A stretch of 64,000 nucleotides of DNA. Origin: Candidatus Lumbricidiphila eiseniae (GTDB lineage Bacteria; Actinomycetota; Actinomycetes; Actinomycetales; Microbacteriaceae). Position numbers and translations under genes: made by a program. Below, one piece after another: positions 63,224-64,000 of the stretch; position 1 is the first letter of the stretch; every line of letters starts with the position of its first letter. The notes beneath the pieces are model-generated. The model saw only the letters and a list, made by a program, of their open reading frames with translations, did no database searches and was not told where the DNA came from. The stretch lies in the NCBI GenBank assembly GCA_002529645.1, contig NAEP01000028.1:1-64000 (forward strand), given 5' to 3'.

Positions 63224-64000
63224 GTGCGCGTGGGCACTGTTGAAGACCTCATCGCCCGTTCGAATCGCTTGGGCGCAAACCTGCAGAATACGAACTACGC
63301 CGGTGGGAACACCTCGGCGAAGGGCAACGGGATCGACCCGGTAACCGGAGAGCTGGTGGAGTTGCTGTGGGTGAAGGGTTCGGGAGGTGATCTGGGCACT
63401 CTGAAAAAAGAGGGACTCTCGGTGTTGCGTTTGGGTCGATTGCGTGCCTTACAGAACGTGTACCCCGGTGTTGATCGTGAAGATGACATGGTCGCTGCGC
63501 TCGAATTCGCCCTGCACGGCAACGGCGGGGCGGCACCGTCGATCGACACGGCGATGCATGGTCTAGTGGATGCCGCACACGTTGACCATCTGCACCCAAA
63601 TTCGGGAATTGCCATCGCCACAGCAGCTGATGGCGCGAAACTTACGACAAAAATTTTCGGCGACAGGGTTGTGTGGCTACCGTGGTGTCGTCCTGGTTTC
63701 CGACTCGGTCTCGACATCGCCGCAATTAAGCGCGAACATTCGGAAACGATCGGCTGCATTCTGGGGGGACACGGCATCACCGCGTGGGGCAACACCTCGG
63801 ACGAGGTTGAAGCGAATTCGTTGTGGATCATTGAAACTGCTGCTGCCTACATCGCCGAACATGGAAAGGCTGCTCCGTTCGGGGCGCCCCTTTCGGGCTA
63901 CGAACCGCTCCTTGAGGCCGAACGCCACGCGAAAGCCGCCACTCTTGCCCCGGTAATCCGTGCTCTTGTCTCACGCGAGAGGGTACAGGTGGGTTCTTTC
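63224..64000 (+). CDS. RhaD-type bifunctional aldolase/dehydrogenase, 5' part
   Basis: 259 codons are visible and the frame runs off the window. GTG at 63224 has AAAGGA 7 nt upstream; GTG at 63230 is an alternative. The class II aldolase part is clear: NYAGGNTSAKGNGIDP, LLWVKGSGGDLGTL, zinc histidines in AAHVDHLHPNSGIA and GCILGGHGITAWG. In this family (rhamnulose-1-phosphate aldolase fused to a lactaldehyde-type dehydrogenase) a short-chain dehydrogenase domain should follow beyond base 64000. A different ketose phosphate as substrate is possible. Confidence 0.93.
   Translation, partial: MRVGTVEDLIARSNRLGANLQNTNYAGGNTSAKGNGIDPVTGELVELLWVKGSGGDLGTLKKEGLSVLRLGRLRALQNVYPGVDREDDMVAALEFALHGNGGAAPSIDTAMHGLVDAAHVDHLHPNSGIAIATAADGAKLTTKIFGDRVVWLPWCRPGFRLGLDIAAIKREHSETIGCILGGHGITAWGNTSDEVEANSLWIIETAAAYIAEHGKAAPFGAPLSGYEPLLEAERHAKAATLAPVIRALVSRERVQVGSF

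Overview
The window looks like a chromosomal segment of a high-GC actinobacterium, most probably a member of the Microbacteriaceae. The grounds are the gene order rpoB-rpoC, rpsL-rpsG-fusA-tuf, the S10/spc/alpha ribosomal block, then rplM-rpsI-glmM and coaA, together with frequent GTG/TTG starts, TAGAGT-like -10 boxes, and ribosomal proteins carrying low-complexity tails. The genus cannot be named from sequence alone.

Layout. 1-7770: end of an unknown gene, then rpoB and rpoC, closed by a strong terminator. 7771-11170: an accessory gap with two lineage-type hypothetical genes, a three-repeat CRISPR-like array without cas genes, a decayed cell-surface protein gene and a second repeat pair. 11171-15585: the str operon (rpsL, rpsG, fusA, tuf), with a clear promoter and terminator. 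15600-18098: a second accessory gap holding GC-rich repeats, an EamA-type permease and a ruined ABC-transporter ATPase. 18099-33295: rpsJ to rplQ, in the usual order except that rpsN, map and rpsD are absent. 33332-36859: truA, rplM, rpsI, glmM.

36877-49697 is a sugar island lying around coaA. A LacI regulator faces an ABC importer (lipoprotein plus two permeases, no ATPase) and a GH127 beta-L-arabinofuranosidase. After coaA come a second LacI regulator and araB-araD-araA. Read together, arabino-oligosaccharides would be imported, cut to L-arabinose, and converted through L-ribulose and L-ribulose-5-phosphate to D-xylulose-5-phosphate. 49748-51021 is an XRE/ImmA-IrrE regulator-protease followed by a truncated PIN-type partner. 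51174-54655 carries galK and galT divergent from an aldose 1-epimerase. 54652-58094 holds a MarP-like membrane serine protease, a broken Fic gene and a PucR regulator. 58338-61033 holds a zinc alcohol dehydrogenase and an APC-family permease. 61440-64000 holds an SDR dehydrogenase, a DeoR regulator and the start of a RhaD-type aldolase/dehydrogenase that runs off the window.

The most unusual theme is a recurrent architecture. Short direct repeats of about 26-32 nt, often with internal dyad symmetry, are set 57-62 nt apart with unrelated sequence between them. They occur at no fewer than eight places, in intergenic DNA and inside coding insertions (EamA loop, galT N-terminus, truA). One copy at 10.1 kb has the geometry of a type I-E CRISPR array. 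The others differ in sequence but share the spacing. No cas gene is visible in the window.
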